This document shows, one piece after another, positions 18,278 through 26,925 of a DNA stretch of 64,000 nt (positions within the stretch are counted from its first letter, which is position 1; each line of letters starts with the position of its first letter). Position numbers and translations under genes: made by a program. The notes below the pieces were generated by a model. That model saw only the letters and a list, made by a program, of their open reading frames with translations, had not been told where the DNA came from and did not search any database. This stretch comes from JABCYV01 sp035512155. GTDB taxonomy: Bacteria; Acidobacteriota; Terriglobia; Terriglobales; Acidobacteriaceae. Location: positions 44,858 to 108,857 of the forward strand of contig DATKEN010000104.1 of assembly GCA_035512155.1 (NCBI GenBank), written 5' to 3'.

Positions 18278-19096
18278 ATGCGCGAGCATCCGTTGCAGAA
18301 TTCGCCCACTAGTGTCCCCGAAACTTCATCGGACCCGGCGCGAATCCCGGAGGAGCAGCGTATTCTCTTCCGCGAAGTTCTTACCTTATTTGAGACCAAG
18401 GCTGTTTCTTACGCCGTAGCAGGGGCGTTTGCCCTTCAACAACACACCGGCATTTTCCGTGACACAAAGGATCTGGACGTATTTCTAACCCCTGAGAGCG
18501 CCGCTTTAGCTCTTAAGTGGCTTCGAGAGGAAGGGTTCGAGTGCGAGGTTTGTGATCCGGTCTGGCTTTATAAGGCGCATCGGAATGCGTTCTACGTGGA
18601 TCTCATCACCGGCATGAGCAATGCTGCTATCGTGGTAGAGGACTCCTGGATCTCGCGAGCCAGACCGGCGGTCGTACATGGCGTACGAACCCATGTGTTG
18701 AGCCCCGAAGAACTCTTGGTTTCCAAGCTCTTTGTCACCCGCCGGGAGCGCTTTGACGGGGCAGACATTGCGCATGTGATTTATCGAACGCAAGGGAAAC
18801 TCGATTGGCAGCGGGTGCTACTGCTGATAGGGGAGCACTGGGAGATTCTGTTTTGGGCGCTGGTGTTGTACCGCTATGTCTATCCGGCACAAACGCACTA
18901 CGTGCCTAAAAATGTCTGGCAGGATTTAGTCGCCCGTTTCCAGGACGTTATCTTGCATCCCGCTCCTGCCGCAAAGTTTCGAGGTAGCTTGATTGACGAC
19001 AAGATGTTTGCCATCGACGTAAAGGAGTGGGGCCTCGAAAATCTGATACAAGAGTATCGCGGCCGCCGACTGCAACGCATTTGGACGGTGCGCTAA
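18278..19096 (+). CDS. Nucleotidyltransferase-fold protein
   Basis: A 272-residue protein with a minimal nucleotidyltransferase core. AVAGAFALQQHTG (the hG[GS]-like helix) leads to the catalytic acidic pair TKDLDVFL, and a third acidic residue lies in FYVDLITG. The rest is helical, including SPEELLVSKLFVTRRERFDGADI, as in AbiEii/MNT-like antitoxin or resistance proteins. The ATG at 18278 is preferred; an in-frame GTG at 18251 is possible. The gene lies 31 bp upstream of a metallophosphoesterase and likely forms an operon with it. Target unknown. Confidence 0.75.
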   Translation: MREHPLQNSPTSVPETSSDPARIPEEQRILFREVLTLFETKAVSYAVAGAFALQQHTGIFRDTKDLDVFLTPESAALALKWLREEGFECEVCDPVWLYKAHRNAFYVDLITGMSNAAIVVEDSWISRARPAVVHGVRTHVLSPEELLVSKLFVTRRERFDGADIAHVIYRTQGKLDWQRVLLLIGEHWEILFWALVLYRYVYPAQTHYVPKNVWQDLVARFQDVILHPAPAAKFRGSLIDDKMFAIDVKEWGLENLIQEYRGRRLQRIWTVR

Positions 19097-19127
19097 GTCG
19101 TCGGACAGCGTACAGGCGACTGACGAT

Positions 19128-19835
19128 ATGAGAATCGCGGCCACTGCAGACTTGCATTTCACGGCGGCGCGTCACAGCGCATTGCTTGATCAATTCAATC
19201 ATGTACGCGACGTAGCCGACGTTCTGGTGCTGGCGGGAGACCTTACGAACGGCGGCCAGCCCGACGAGATGGAACCTTTGTTGAATGTCGTGGTCCGCTC
19301 CCGGGTTCCCACAGTTGTGGTGCTGGGAAATCATGACTATGAGAGCGGCAAACAGGCGGAGTTGACGCGAATGATGGCCAGCGCAGGCATCAAAGTGCTG
19401 GATGGGACAGCCTACGAACGGGATGGGATAGGATTCGCCGGCACCAAGGGTTTCGTTGGAGGCTTTGGACGGGGCGTACTAACGGCGTTCGGTGAACCTG
19501 AGATCAAGCAATTTGTGCAGGCTTCCATCGATGAGGCTCTGAAACTGGAACGCGCCATGGCGCAGTTGCGGGCACAGAAACGTATCGTCGTGCTTCACTA
19601 TTCACCCGTTGCAGCCACCGTTCAGGGTGAGCCGCCGGAAATCTTCCCCTTTCTTGGTACATCGCGTTTGGCTGAGGTCGTAGATCGCCATGGTGCAGAC
19701 ATGGTGTTGCACGGCCACGCCCATCACGGACAGATGGAAGGACGAACGACCGCAGGCATCCCGGTTCACAACGTGGCGATCACTTTGTTGCAAGCACAGC
19801 AACCAGCATCTGCGTATCGAGTCTTCGATATATAG
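19128..19835 (+). CDS. Calcineurin-like metallophosphoesterase
   Basis: A 235-residue cytoplasmic phosphoesterase with the full metal-binding set: DLH (8-10 region), GDLTNGG, GNHDYES, a late His in VVLHYSP, and HGHAHHG. This type hydrolyses phosphomonoesters, diesters or cyclic nucleotides. Its close spacing to the preceding nucleotidyltransferase gene suggests that one enzyme may undo the modification made by the other, but that is inference. Confidence 0.85.
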   Translation: MRIAATADLHFTAARHSALLDQFNHVRDVADVLVLAGDLTNGGQPDEMEPLLNVVVRSRVPTVVVLGNHDYESGKQAELTRMMASAGIKVLDGTAYERDGIGFAGTKGFVGGFGRGVLTAFGEPEIKQFVQASIDEALKLERAMAQLRAQKRIVVLHYSPVAATVQGEPPEIFPFLGTSRLAEVVDRHGADMVLHGHAHHGQMEGRTTAGIPVHNVAITLLQAQQPASAYRVFDI

Positions 19836-20079
19836 CTCTTCACCATTTCCTACGCTCACTTTTACCTCACCCTGTCCGAAAGACCGGATGGCGGATTCTT
19901 CCCTTAGCCGTTAACGTCGTTTAGTTCTATGCTGGGGTTGGGGGCGGTCCAGGTTTTTGTCGTTTCCCTGGTTTAGACCCGTCCGAAGCGCAACGACGTC
20001 AGGAGTGGTCACGCCTCCCATTTCCTTCTAGACAAATTTCTTAGCGCGAGTGCCGGGGGCGGCCTGCTACTCTCAGGTT

Positions 20080-20283
20080 CTAAGCAAGGTTAGTGAAAAC
20101 TCTCGGATTGGACACCGAAACTACAGGTTTTGGCGGGGGAGCCATCCCATCGCGCGCCGTTTGCTCCCAATGATCAAGCGATTTTTTTACTTCCGCGAGC
20201 AGGAGCTGCTTTATGGCGGGGTTCGGTTCCGCGAATGCAGCTCGATAAATGTCGCTGAAGCTCGAAAATGACTTGTCTTTCAT
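20080..20283 (-). CDS. Small helical protein of unknown function
   Basis: A 67-residue product: MKDKSFSSFSDIYRAAFAEP, then a helix ending in KKSLDHWEQT and a Pro-rich tail. A good GAGGAG lies about 8 nt before the ATG. It is one of two similar-sized minus-strand genes in tandem; both pair an aromatic/acidic helix with a short C-terminal tail. Such proteins are common and uncharacterised in Acidobacteriota. Confidence 0.5.
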   Translation of the reverse strand: MKDKSFSSFSDIYRAAFAEPNPAIKQLLLAEVKKSLDHWEQTARDGMAPPPKPVVSVSNPRVFTNLA

Positions 20284-20395
20284 TGTGTACTCCTCTGTGA
20301 GCCTGTTTCGGTCGCCTATGCCCCATGGCCAAAGGTTTGCGAGGGTCGGTGCCGCAAATCATCGACGTTGGGTCTTTGGAATTCATTGATCGTGT

Positions 20396-20599
20396 TCAGG
20401 GCAGCCAGGAGCACCTGTGCCGCTCCAAGAATGAAGCCTTATCGAAGGAATCCTCGATTCGATCCATGATGGCGTCCTTTGCACTTTGCAGTCGCCGTTC
20501 AATCATGGCAGGCTCGGCTTCCAGCAGCGCCGCCTCAAACAAATACTCCCAGTTATTCTGCGAAGCCGCTGGTACGCCGGGATCTATCTTCTGTTGCAT
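20396..20599 (-). CDS. Small helical protein of unknown function
   Basis: A 67-residue, mostly alpha-helical product with the core WEYLFEAALLEAEPAMIERR followed by a KDAIMDRIEDSF helix. A GAGAG site lies before the ATG. It is upstream of the other small helical gene (20080-20283), with 112 bp between them. Function unknown, but the sequence looks like a genuine compact helical hairpin. Confidence 0.5.
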   Translation of the reverse strand: MQQKIDPGVPAASQNNWEYLFEAALLEAEPAMIERRLQSAKDAIMDRIEDSFDKASFLERHRCSWLP

Positions 20600-20960
20600 T
20601 GCTCTCTTTGACTGCGAAGGCTAGATTACACCCCACGCTTCTCAGCCCAAAGTACCCGAGCCTCGAAATCTGGCTGTCGACTGGTTTCAGTGATCAAAAA
20701 AATCAGGACTAACGAAGTGGTTATAACCCAGGGCCATACGCAGAGAGCAATACGGTCTTCACTGTAGTACACACTCGGGGATGAAGATACGGCAGGCTTT
20801 AGGGCGGCCGCCCAACTCGCGAACCCCTAAATGACTTCTTTCGCGGCCGGTTGTCCGATGAGGCTGGAGACTAATCCATCTTCTGCTCTCTCTGGTGCAA
20901 CTAATAGACTGCAGGGAACTTGGTCGAAAGTCCACGGGGAGGGGCCCAGCGCCTTTGACT
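20600..20960. other. Upstream region of the Nramp-like gene
   Basis: About 360 bp with no supported gene. It must hold the promoter for the small helical genes and that of the Nramp-like transporter. I looked for metal-sensing riboswitch cores here and found none I could defend. Confidence 0.35.
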
Positions 20961-22313
20961 ATGCCAACTGTCAGCGAATATCCGTCCGGCACAGGCCCAA
21001 GCCCAAGGGATGCGACCGAATCAAACGTTATCGAACACGGCGGTCACGCCGAGTGGCCAGCCCAAGTTCGATCCGCACTTAGAAAACTGGGTCCCGGACT
21101 TGTAACCGGCGCGTCCGACGATGACCCAAGTGGCATCGCCACTTATTCTCAGGTGGGCGCACAGTTCGGATATGGAATGCTCTGGACCATGCTGGTTTCC
21201 TATCCCCTGATGGGAGCCATTCAGGAGATATGCGCCCGCGTTGGTCGCGTGACCGGTTCTGGCATCGCAGCGAACCTCCGAAAATGTTATCCGGTTTGGC
21301 TGCTTTATCTTGTCGTGGCCCTGATGCTGGTGGCCAACGTCTTCAACCTTGGGGCGGACATCGGAGCCATGGGCGCAGCGGCACAACTTTTGATTCCTGG
21401 CAGAACCTGGCTTTACGTTCTTCTATTTGGTGTGGCGTCCTTGCTGTTGCAGATGTTCGTACCATATTCAAGCTATATTAAGTACTTAAAGTGGCTGACT
21501 CTTTCACTCTTCGCTTACGTCGCAGCAGCTTTCTATGTCCAACTATCGTGGCGACAGGTGCTCCACGCAACGATCTTCCCCCATCTGACGTGGAGCACAG
21601 AGTACTTGACTGGTCTGGTCGCAGTACTCGGAACTACCATCAGCCCGTACCTCTTCTTTTGGCAGGCCTCTCAGGAGGTTGAAGAAGTTAAGAACCACCA
21701 TGGAGAGAAGGCCCTAAGAAGGGCACCACGACAAGCTACTATTCAACTTGGTCGGATTCGCTGGGACACATATTTCGGTATGGCCTTATCCAACCTCGTG
21801 GCCTTTTTCATTATCTTGACGACGGCCGCCACACTTCACGCACACGGAGAGACACAAGTAGGTACGGCAGCGCAGGCGGCACGGGCGCTAGCACCCCTGG
21901 CTGGACACTGGGCTGCTGGACTATTCGCATGCGGAATAATTGGCACTGGCATGCTGGCGATTCCGGTGTTGGCTGGCTCCGCAGCATATGCCGTGGGAGA
22001 AGCATGCAAGTGGCGAACCAGCCTGGAAAACAAGCCCGAACAGGCGCCTGGATTTTATTTGACGATTGCCCTTGCAACACTGGTCGGAGTTTTCTTTAAC
22101 TTCTGGCACGTTGATCCGGTGCGGGCTCTATTTTGGGCGGCTGTGCTAAATGGCGTGATTGCTGCGCCCATGATGGCAGTCATTGTGCATTTGGCTACAA
22201 ATCGAAAAGTAATGGGAAAATTTGCGATTCCTCTTTATTTGAGAGTGGTTGGTTGGATCGCCACCTTGGCTATGTTTGCTGTGTCGGTCGGAGTTTTTCT
22301 CGCGCGAAAATAG
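20961..22313 (+). CDS. Nramp-family divalent metal transporter with altered metal site
   Basis: A 450-residue inner-membrane protein with about 11 membrane segments and clear Nramp architecture. The helix-1 motif reads DDDPSGIATYSQ: the Asp is kept, but the Asn of the classical DPGN is replaced by Gly. The helix-6 motif reads TTISPYLFFWQASQE, without the Met of the classical MPH motif that favours Mn/Fe over Mg/Ca. Related Nramp-like proteins have lost this selectivity, and some transport magnesium. The start at 20961 follows a GA-rich stretch; an in-frame ATG at 20895 exists. It stands alone. The metal cannot be told from sequence. Confidence 0.88.
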   Translation: MPTVSEYPSGTGPSPRDATESNVIEHGGHAEWPAQVRSALRKLGPGLVTGASDDDPSGIATYSQVGAQFGYGMLWTMLVSYPLMGAIQEICARVGRVTGSGIAANLRKCYPVWLLYLVVALMLVANVFNLGADIGAMGAAAQLLIPGRTWLYVLLFGVASLLLQMFVPYSSYIKYLKWLTLSLFAYVAAAFYVQLSWRQVLHATIFPHLTWSTEYLTGLVAVLGTTISPYLFFWQASQEVEEVKNHHGEKALRRAPRQATIQLGRIRWDTYFGMALSNLVAFFIILTTAATLHAHGETQVGTAAQAARALAPLAGHWAAGLFACGIIGTGMLAIPVLAGSAAYAVGEACKWRTSLENKPEQAPGFYLTIALATLVGVFFNFWHVDPVRALFWAAVLNGVIAAPMMAVIVHLATNRKVMGKFAIPLYLRVVGWIATLAMFAVSVGVFLARK

Positions 22314-22360
22314 GGCGGGCTGCGCTTTGTCGCCGAGCTGAATGATGGAACAAAAAGCGC

Positions 22361-22510
22361 TCAGCCGCCTTTGAAGTATTGAACCGCACGCTCGTGGGCC
22401 TGTGCGGCTTTTCTCGTATTGAACGTGCCGAGATTGCGTCGGCGTCCAGTTTTGGGGTTCTTTTTGCGAGAGTACAGCCGGTATTGACCGGACCTTAATT
22501 TTCGAATCAT
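22361..22510 (-). CDS. Conserved 49-residue basic protein
   Basis: A 49-residue product, MIRKLRSGQYRLYSRKKNPK then TGRRRNLGTF and AHERAVQYFK near the end. This is a widespread small basic protein with the YRLYSRKKNPKTGRRRNLGTF core and a C-terminal helix. GAGGTG lies upstream of the ATG. The high Arg/Lys content suggests nucleic-acid binding, but the function is unknown. It is convergent with the Nramp-like gene. Confidence 0.75.
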   Translation of the reverse strand: MIRKLRSGQYRLYSRKKNPKTGRRRNLGTFNTRKAAQAHERAVQYFKGG

Positions 22511-22719
22511 AGGGCACCTCGAGAGTTTTGATGCGGTGCGCTCGAAGGGGGATTGGCGTGAAGTCTATTCTTTTCAGCTACAACGAACAGCCCGCGCGAT
22601 TACAGAATACATTCGATTTCCTTTCATTTAGCTAGCAACTTGCGCTAGAAGCACCGGTGCATCCCAAAAAAGAAATGCACAATCGAATATAGCCGGCTCT
22701 AACACGTGCCTTATCGGAT

Positions 22720-23925
22720 ATGTGGCTACGGGCTTTTAACACGCCCATCAGGAAATCAGTGTTCGTGCGCCAAAAGCTCATCTCGGACTGGCCGACTCGC
22801 ATTGCGATGCTCGCGACCTTTGTAGGGATCTGTGCTCCGGCTTGGCCGGCAGGCACATCGAGTGGCGATAGATTGCCGGCGACCGAGCTTCTGCGTAACG
22901 TCGTCGATGGTGAATTGAAAGCCGAGGCCAACGATCACAGCCACTGGATGTATCAGGTCCGCGAACAGCATCGTGGAAAAGAAGAAGTGCGACTGGTTGT
23001 TCAAACCAGCCAAGGCGAACTCGACCGGTTGCGATCCGTAGACGGGCGGCCGATTACACCCGAACAAGAAAAGAGAGAAGATGAGCGCATTGACAGCCTG
23101 TTACACAATAGAGGCCAACAAGAAAAGCGTCAGCACGCCCAACACGAGGACGCCCAGCGAACTGAGCGTTTATTCAAGCTCTTACCCGACGCGGTGACTG
23201 CGCAATACGGACAACAAAGAGGCGAACTGGTAGAGATCCTCTTCGCGCCGAATCCCGATTTTCACCCCTCCTCGCATGAAGCCTCGGTCTTTCATGCCAT
23301 GGAAGGCCGTATCTGGGTGAACACGAGAGCAAACAGGTTGGTGGAAATCCAGGGCCATCTTTTCAAGACGGTGAAGTTCGGTGGCGGTTTGTTTGGGCAT
23401 TTAGACAAAGGCGGCGAATTTCAAGTCAAACAGTCTGAAGTGGCGCCTGCCCATTGGGAAATCACGCTCATGCATATCAACATGCGGGGCAAGGCTCTGT
23501 TCTTCAAGACCATCGGAGTCGAAGAGAACGAGGTCCGAACGAATTTTCAGCGGGTGGCAGACAATTTGACCTTGGCCGAAGCCGCGGCAAAACTGCAAAA
23601 GGAAGGCGATGCAGCAGCCTCAGGGCACACGCATTCCGGCCTGGAACAAGAGAATGGAGATAACGCTATGGTGACTGAAATCGACCGTCAAGAACTCAAA
23701 CAAAAAATGGACCACCCAAAGAAGTTCATTCTGGTAGAAGCTCTGCCGCCAGAAAGCTACCATCGTGCACACCTCCCAGGCGCGATCAATTTACCGCCAG
23801 ACCGGGTCCGCGCGTTAGCGACGGAATTGATGCCGCGCAAGGACTTTGAGGTCATCATCTATTGCGCCGGTCCCGCGTGTCACGCGTCCGAAGACGTTGC
23901 GCGTGAATTGTCGGAAATGGGGTAG
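22720..23925 (+). CDS. Exported protein fused to a truncated rhodanese domain
   Basis: A 401-residue reading frame with two parts. Residues 1-~300 hold a signal peptide-like start (AMLATFVGICAPAWPAG) and an exported acidobacterial domain of unknown function (EQHRGKEEVRLVVQTSQGEL; HINMRGKALFFKTIGVEENE). From Met317 (23668) begins a rhodanese domain with LPGAINLPPDRV and the active-site loop IYCAGPACHASED. That Met has its own GGAGATAACG site, so two genes may have merged. The frame stops at TAG just after ELSEMG. Reading past it gives GDVRRY, as expected of an intact rhodanese, so the stop replaces a tyrosine codon and removes the last strand and helix. Confidence 0.65.
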   Translation: MWLRAFNTPIRKSVFVRQKLISDWPTRIAMLATFVGICAPAWPAGTSSGDRLPATELLRNVVDGELKAEANDHSHWMYQVREQHRGKEEVRLVVQTSQGELDRLRSVDGRPITPEQEKREDERIDSLLHNRGQQEKRQHAQHEDAQRTERLFKLLPDAVTAQYGQQRGELVEILFAPNPDFHPSSHEASVFHAMEGRIWVNTRANRLVEIQGHLFKTVKFGGGLFGHLDKGGEFQVKQSEVAPAHWEITLMHINMRGKALFFKTIGVEENEVRTNFQRVADNLTLAEAAAKLQKEGDAAASGHTHSGLEQENGDNAMVTEIDRQELKQKMDHPKKFILVEALPPESYHRAHLPGAINLPPDRVRALATELMPRKDFEVIIYCAGPACHASEDVARELSEMG

Positions 23926-24159
23926 GGGGACGTCCGCCGCTATATTCCTTCAAAAAAAGTTATCCTCGGTTCCGCCTTTCTCGCCGTCTATAACTTGGAA
24001 TTTCACCTTCCGCACCAACCGCGACACTTTCCCCGAATCCTCTGATAAGACAATCTGGTATGGGCAGCCGTTAGGGAAGGACCCCTCGGTCGTCCGCTAG
24101 CCAAGCTTGGGGTTGCTGGCCACGGTGCAGACGGCTGCACGCCAGCGGGAGAAAGATTG

Positions 24160-25098
24160 ATGATTCCAGAGCGCCGTAAGTGCTTGCGGCACAAGTTGCA
24201 GGGGCCTGCCTTCGCCAGCTTCGACGGGGTTACCGGCGGTATGATCCTGGATCTGAGCGAGGCGGGTTTGTCGATGCAGACGGCGTTGCCCCCCAGAAGC
24301 CTCGAGCCGAGTGGATCTCAGCCTGAATTTGCCCGATCCAGCGACCCACGTAGAGACCACGGGGTATATTGCCTGGGCAGATGCTCTGGGCCGTGCCGGC
24401 GTCCGTTTCTCCGAACTGCCAGAAGAGTCGCGACAACGGCTTGAGCAATGGCTCGCACTCCATGCCGCCGCGCCCAGCCGCAATGTGCCTACGCTTAGTC
24501 TGATCGAACCAGTGTTGCTTCGCGGGTTGCCAATTCCTCTGAAAAAAGGACCACTCAGCTGCGGGCCATCACTTTGGAGATGGGAACCGCTGCGTCGGAC
24601 AAAGCGGAAAGGACCCAACCTGGTGCTTCGACCACGGTCCAGTACGAGTTCAATTCGCTTGGGTCAGACCTGAACGTGGCGCTGCGGCTGGTTGGCGCCC
24701 GTGCCCGCACGCTCACTCGTGGCACGGCCGCTGCCATCGCCCTTACCCACAAAGGCTCGATGATCTGCCGGGCGAGCGTCGGAGCCAACGCGCCAGCACT
24801 GGGTACGCGGCTGGACATCAACTCGGGCTTATCTGGGGAATGTGTACGCAGTGGAGAATCCCTACGCTGCGATGATGCACAAACCGACCCTCGCGTGGAC
24901 CCAGAGAGCTGCCATCGACTCGGTATTCGATCCATCCTCGCGGCACCCATCCGGTATGACCGACAAATCGTCGGTCTGCTGGAAGTCTTCTCCAATCAAA
25001 CTTTCGCTTTTGACGAGGGCGATGTCGCCGTGCTGGAACGCCTGGCACAGACCGTCCTTCTTTCTGTAAATCAAATGAGTATTCTTAAGCCTGGCTAA
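24160..25098 (+). pseudogene. PilZ-GAF signalling protein broken by two compensating frameshifts
   Basis: Three pieces make one protein. Frame 1 (from 24160, after GGGAGAAAG) encodes the start of a PilZ domain: RRKCLRHKLQGPAFASFDG to LSEAGLSMQTALPP. The PilZ continues in frame 2 from about 24297 (VDLSLNLPDPATHVETTGYI...RAGVRFSELPEESRQRL). Frame 1 resumes by about 24541 with a helix (RTTQLRAITLEMG) and a GAF domain (about 24650-25070: ASVGANAPALGTRLDI, ILAAPIRYDRQIVGLLEVFS). The first shift fits one extra base after the C6 run at 24289-24294; the second lies somewhere in 24480-24541. PilZ binds cyclic di-GMP in related proteins. As read, no full product can be made. Confidence 0.75.
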
Positions 25099-25291
25099 TT
25101 GTGGGCGTTTTCTTGCGGCCGCAAGTGCCCTGCGCTGGTTAATGCTTTCCCTCCTTTCGACGCAAATGTGGTAACTGATGTGCCCTTGTACGTTCGTAAT
25201 TTGCTGGTGCATGGCGGCATCATTACCATCGCCTTCGAGCCCCGCTTCGCGCTGATCATACACAGAACTGGCCGAATGGACTTACGCAATC

Positions 25292-25723
25292 ATGCCTCGT
25301 CAAAAAGCAACAATCCTCTGTATTGACGACCACCTGAACGGACTCATCGGCCGCAAGATGCTGCTGGAAGAAAACGGCTATGAAGTCCTAGAAGCGACTG
25401 GCGGCCCGGAAGGCCTCAAGTTGTTCCTTTCCCACGCGGTGGATGCAGTCGTTCTTGATTACCAAATGCCGGGAATGAACGGTGATGTGGTGGCTGCCAA
25501 AATGAAGCGCATCAATTCCCAGGTGCCGATCATGCTCCTCTCCGCGTATGGACCATTGCCAGAAAGCAAGCTGAAATCAGTGGACACCTTCTTATCGAAG
25601 TCGCAGGGTTCGACGACCCTCTTATCTACCCTTCACGAGTTGCTGGATGGCCGGCCCAGGCGATTTTTTCATCGTTGGTTGGATGGCTGGAAGATTCGCA
25701 ACCTCGGACAGCACAGGGATTGA
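25292..25723 (+). CDS. Single-domain response regulator (CheY-like)
   Basis: A 143-residue receiver domain with no output domain. Visible are the acidic pair D12/D13, phosphoacceptor D56 in AVVLDYQMPG, Ser in MLLSAYG and Lys in FLSKSQG. A short basic C-terminal tail (RPRRFFHRWLDGWK) follows. It likely acts by protein-protein contact. It lies about 200 bp after the broken PilZ-GAF gene and no kinase is adjacent. Confidence 0.85.
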   Translation: MPRQKATILCIDDHLNGLIGRKMLLEENGYEVLEATGGPEGLKLFLSHAVDAVVLDYQMPGMNGDVVAAKMKRINSQVPIMLLSAYGPLPESKLKSVDTFLSKSQGSTTLLSTLHELLDGRPRRFFHRWLDGWKIRNLGQHRD

Positions 25724-25869
25724 ATTCGGTCCGGGCACGACGAGAGGCCCAGACTGCCGTATTTCCCGCTCGCCGCAAAGGAACTGACCCTATCTCCTGA
25801 CACGCTGGCCGTCCTCCATCTACAATGGCAGGGCGCAATACAACTCACCAATCCGAGGAGAGAGACGAA

Positions 25870-26295
25870 ATGCAACGCAAAGCAAGCGCGGTGTGGAAGG
25901 GCGGTCTCAAGGACGGCAAAGGGGTGGTTTCCGCCGCCAGCGGCGTGCTGTCCAATACTCCGTATTCATTTAGCACACGTTTCGAAAACACTCCCGGTAC
26001 CAATCCTGAAGAACTGATCGCTGCGGCGCATGCGGCATGTTTTTCGATGGCACTTTCTGCGCAATTGGGGGAGGCAAAGCTGACGGCTTCGAGCATCGAG
26101 ACTGCAGCGACGCTAAGTTTGGAAAAACTTGACTCTGGTTGGACGATTACCGCCGTCCATCTCGATGTGGTGGGCCGGGTGCCGGGCGCCGACCAGGCTG
26201 CTTTTCAGAAAGCAGCAGACAACGCCAAGAGTGGCTGCCCGGTCTCGAAGGTGCTAAAGGCAAATATCACGATGAGCGCCAAGCTGGAAGGCTAG
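25870..26295 (+). CDS. osmC: OsmC-family peroxiredoxin (organic hydroperoxide resistance)
   Basis: A 141-residue thiol peroxidase. The two reactive cysteines sit in AAHAACFSMAL and KSGCPVSKVL, and the start MQRKASAVWKGGLKDGKG is typical of OsmC. The enzyme reduces organic peroxides in the cytoplasm. The ATG at 25870 is chosen because it follows GAGGAGAGAGAC and fits family length; an upstream in-frame ATG at 25825 would add 15 unlikely residues. It is probably transcribed alone. Confidence 0.92.
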   Translation: MQRKASAVWKGGLKDGKGVVSAASGVLSNTPYSFSTRFENTPGTNPEELIAAAHAACFSMALSAQLGEAKLTASSIETAATLSLEKLDSGWTITAVHLDVVGRVPGADQAAFQKAADNAKSGCPVSKVLKANITMSAKLEG

Positions 26296-26375
26296 GGCAC
26301 GGTCAGACATCAGACATCGGACCTCCGCCCTCGGGTCGTCCTGAGAACGGGGTCTGTAGTCCAAGGTGCAAGTTT

Positions 26376-26600
26376 TTAGTCCTGCGACCGCAAAGTTTCC
26401 CGAATCTCGTGGTTGATGCGTGCGGCGTCATCCGCCGCCTTCTCTATCAACTGTGTCCATTTCTTGGTGTCCGCGTCCAGATTTGCCTCTTGCAACAGAT
26501 AAGCAGCTTGCAAGATGATTTCGACAGTATTGCTCAGATCATGGGTCAGGGCGCGCAGACGCCCGCGGACATTGTCCGGCAGCTTGGGAGAATCTGTCAT
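26376..26600 (-). CDS. Stand-alone histidine phosphotransfer (DHp/HisKA-like) helix pair
   Basis: A 74-residue, all-helical protein. The sequence LRALTHDLSNTVEIILQAAY...LIEKAADDAARINHEI looks like the dimerisation/phosphoacceptor hairpin of a histidine kinase, with a candidate phospho-His at position 20 in THDLSN. No ATPase domain follows. It could be a phosphorelay or kinase-docking protein; the single-domain response regulator 650 bp away is a possible partner. The ATG at 26600 is preferred over a GTG at 26633. Confidence 0.55.
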   Translation of the reverse strand: MTDSPKLPDNVRGRLRALTHDLSNTVEIILQAAYLLQEANLDADTKKWTQLIEKAADDAARINHEIRETLRSQD

Positions 26601-26743
26601 CGTGTCCGGCCCGCCATCTTCGCACACTGGCACGTTAAATCAGGAGGCTCGTTTGATTGACAGCCAGCGGTGCCCCTGTAGAATATTACTCGTTGTCCTT
26701 TCCTGAGAGGCTAGCCCGAGAGGGTCGCCCCGAAACACTTTTA

Positions 26744-26830
26744 GCCATCGTGGCGGAATTGGCAGACGCGCATGGTTCAGGTCCATGTACCCGCAAGGGT
26801 GTGGGGGTTCGAGTCCCTTCGATGGCACCA
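26744..26830 (+). tRNA. tRNA-Leu (anticodon CAG)
   Basis: The gene is 87 nt with encoded CCA. The acceptor stem GCCATCG pairs with CGATGGC. The anticodon stem-loop CATGG-TTCAGGT-CCATG gives anticodon CAG (reads CUG). A long variable arm (ACCCGCAAGGGT), typical of tRNA-Leu, follows, and then the T arm with GGTTCGAGTCC. All stems are intact. Confidence 0.95.
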
Positions 26831-26925
26831 GTAATCAATCCCTGAGGTCGAGAGGTTCTCCCTGAAAGCGAGGCCCGGCGTCTGGATTCACTGATCTTGT
26901 CAGGCCAACGCCTGACTGGTTCCAA

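Noticed and set aside
20600..20960. Possible metal riboswitch (yybP-ykoY or M-box) before the Nramp-like gene
   Set aside because: No conserved core or consistent stem could be found by eye.
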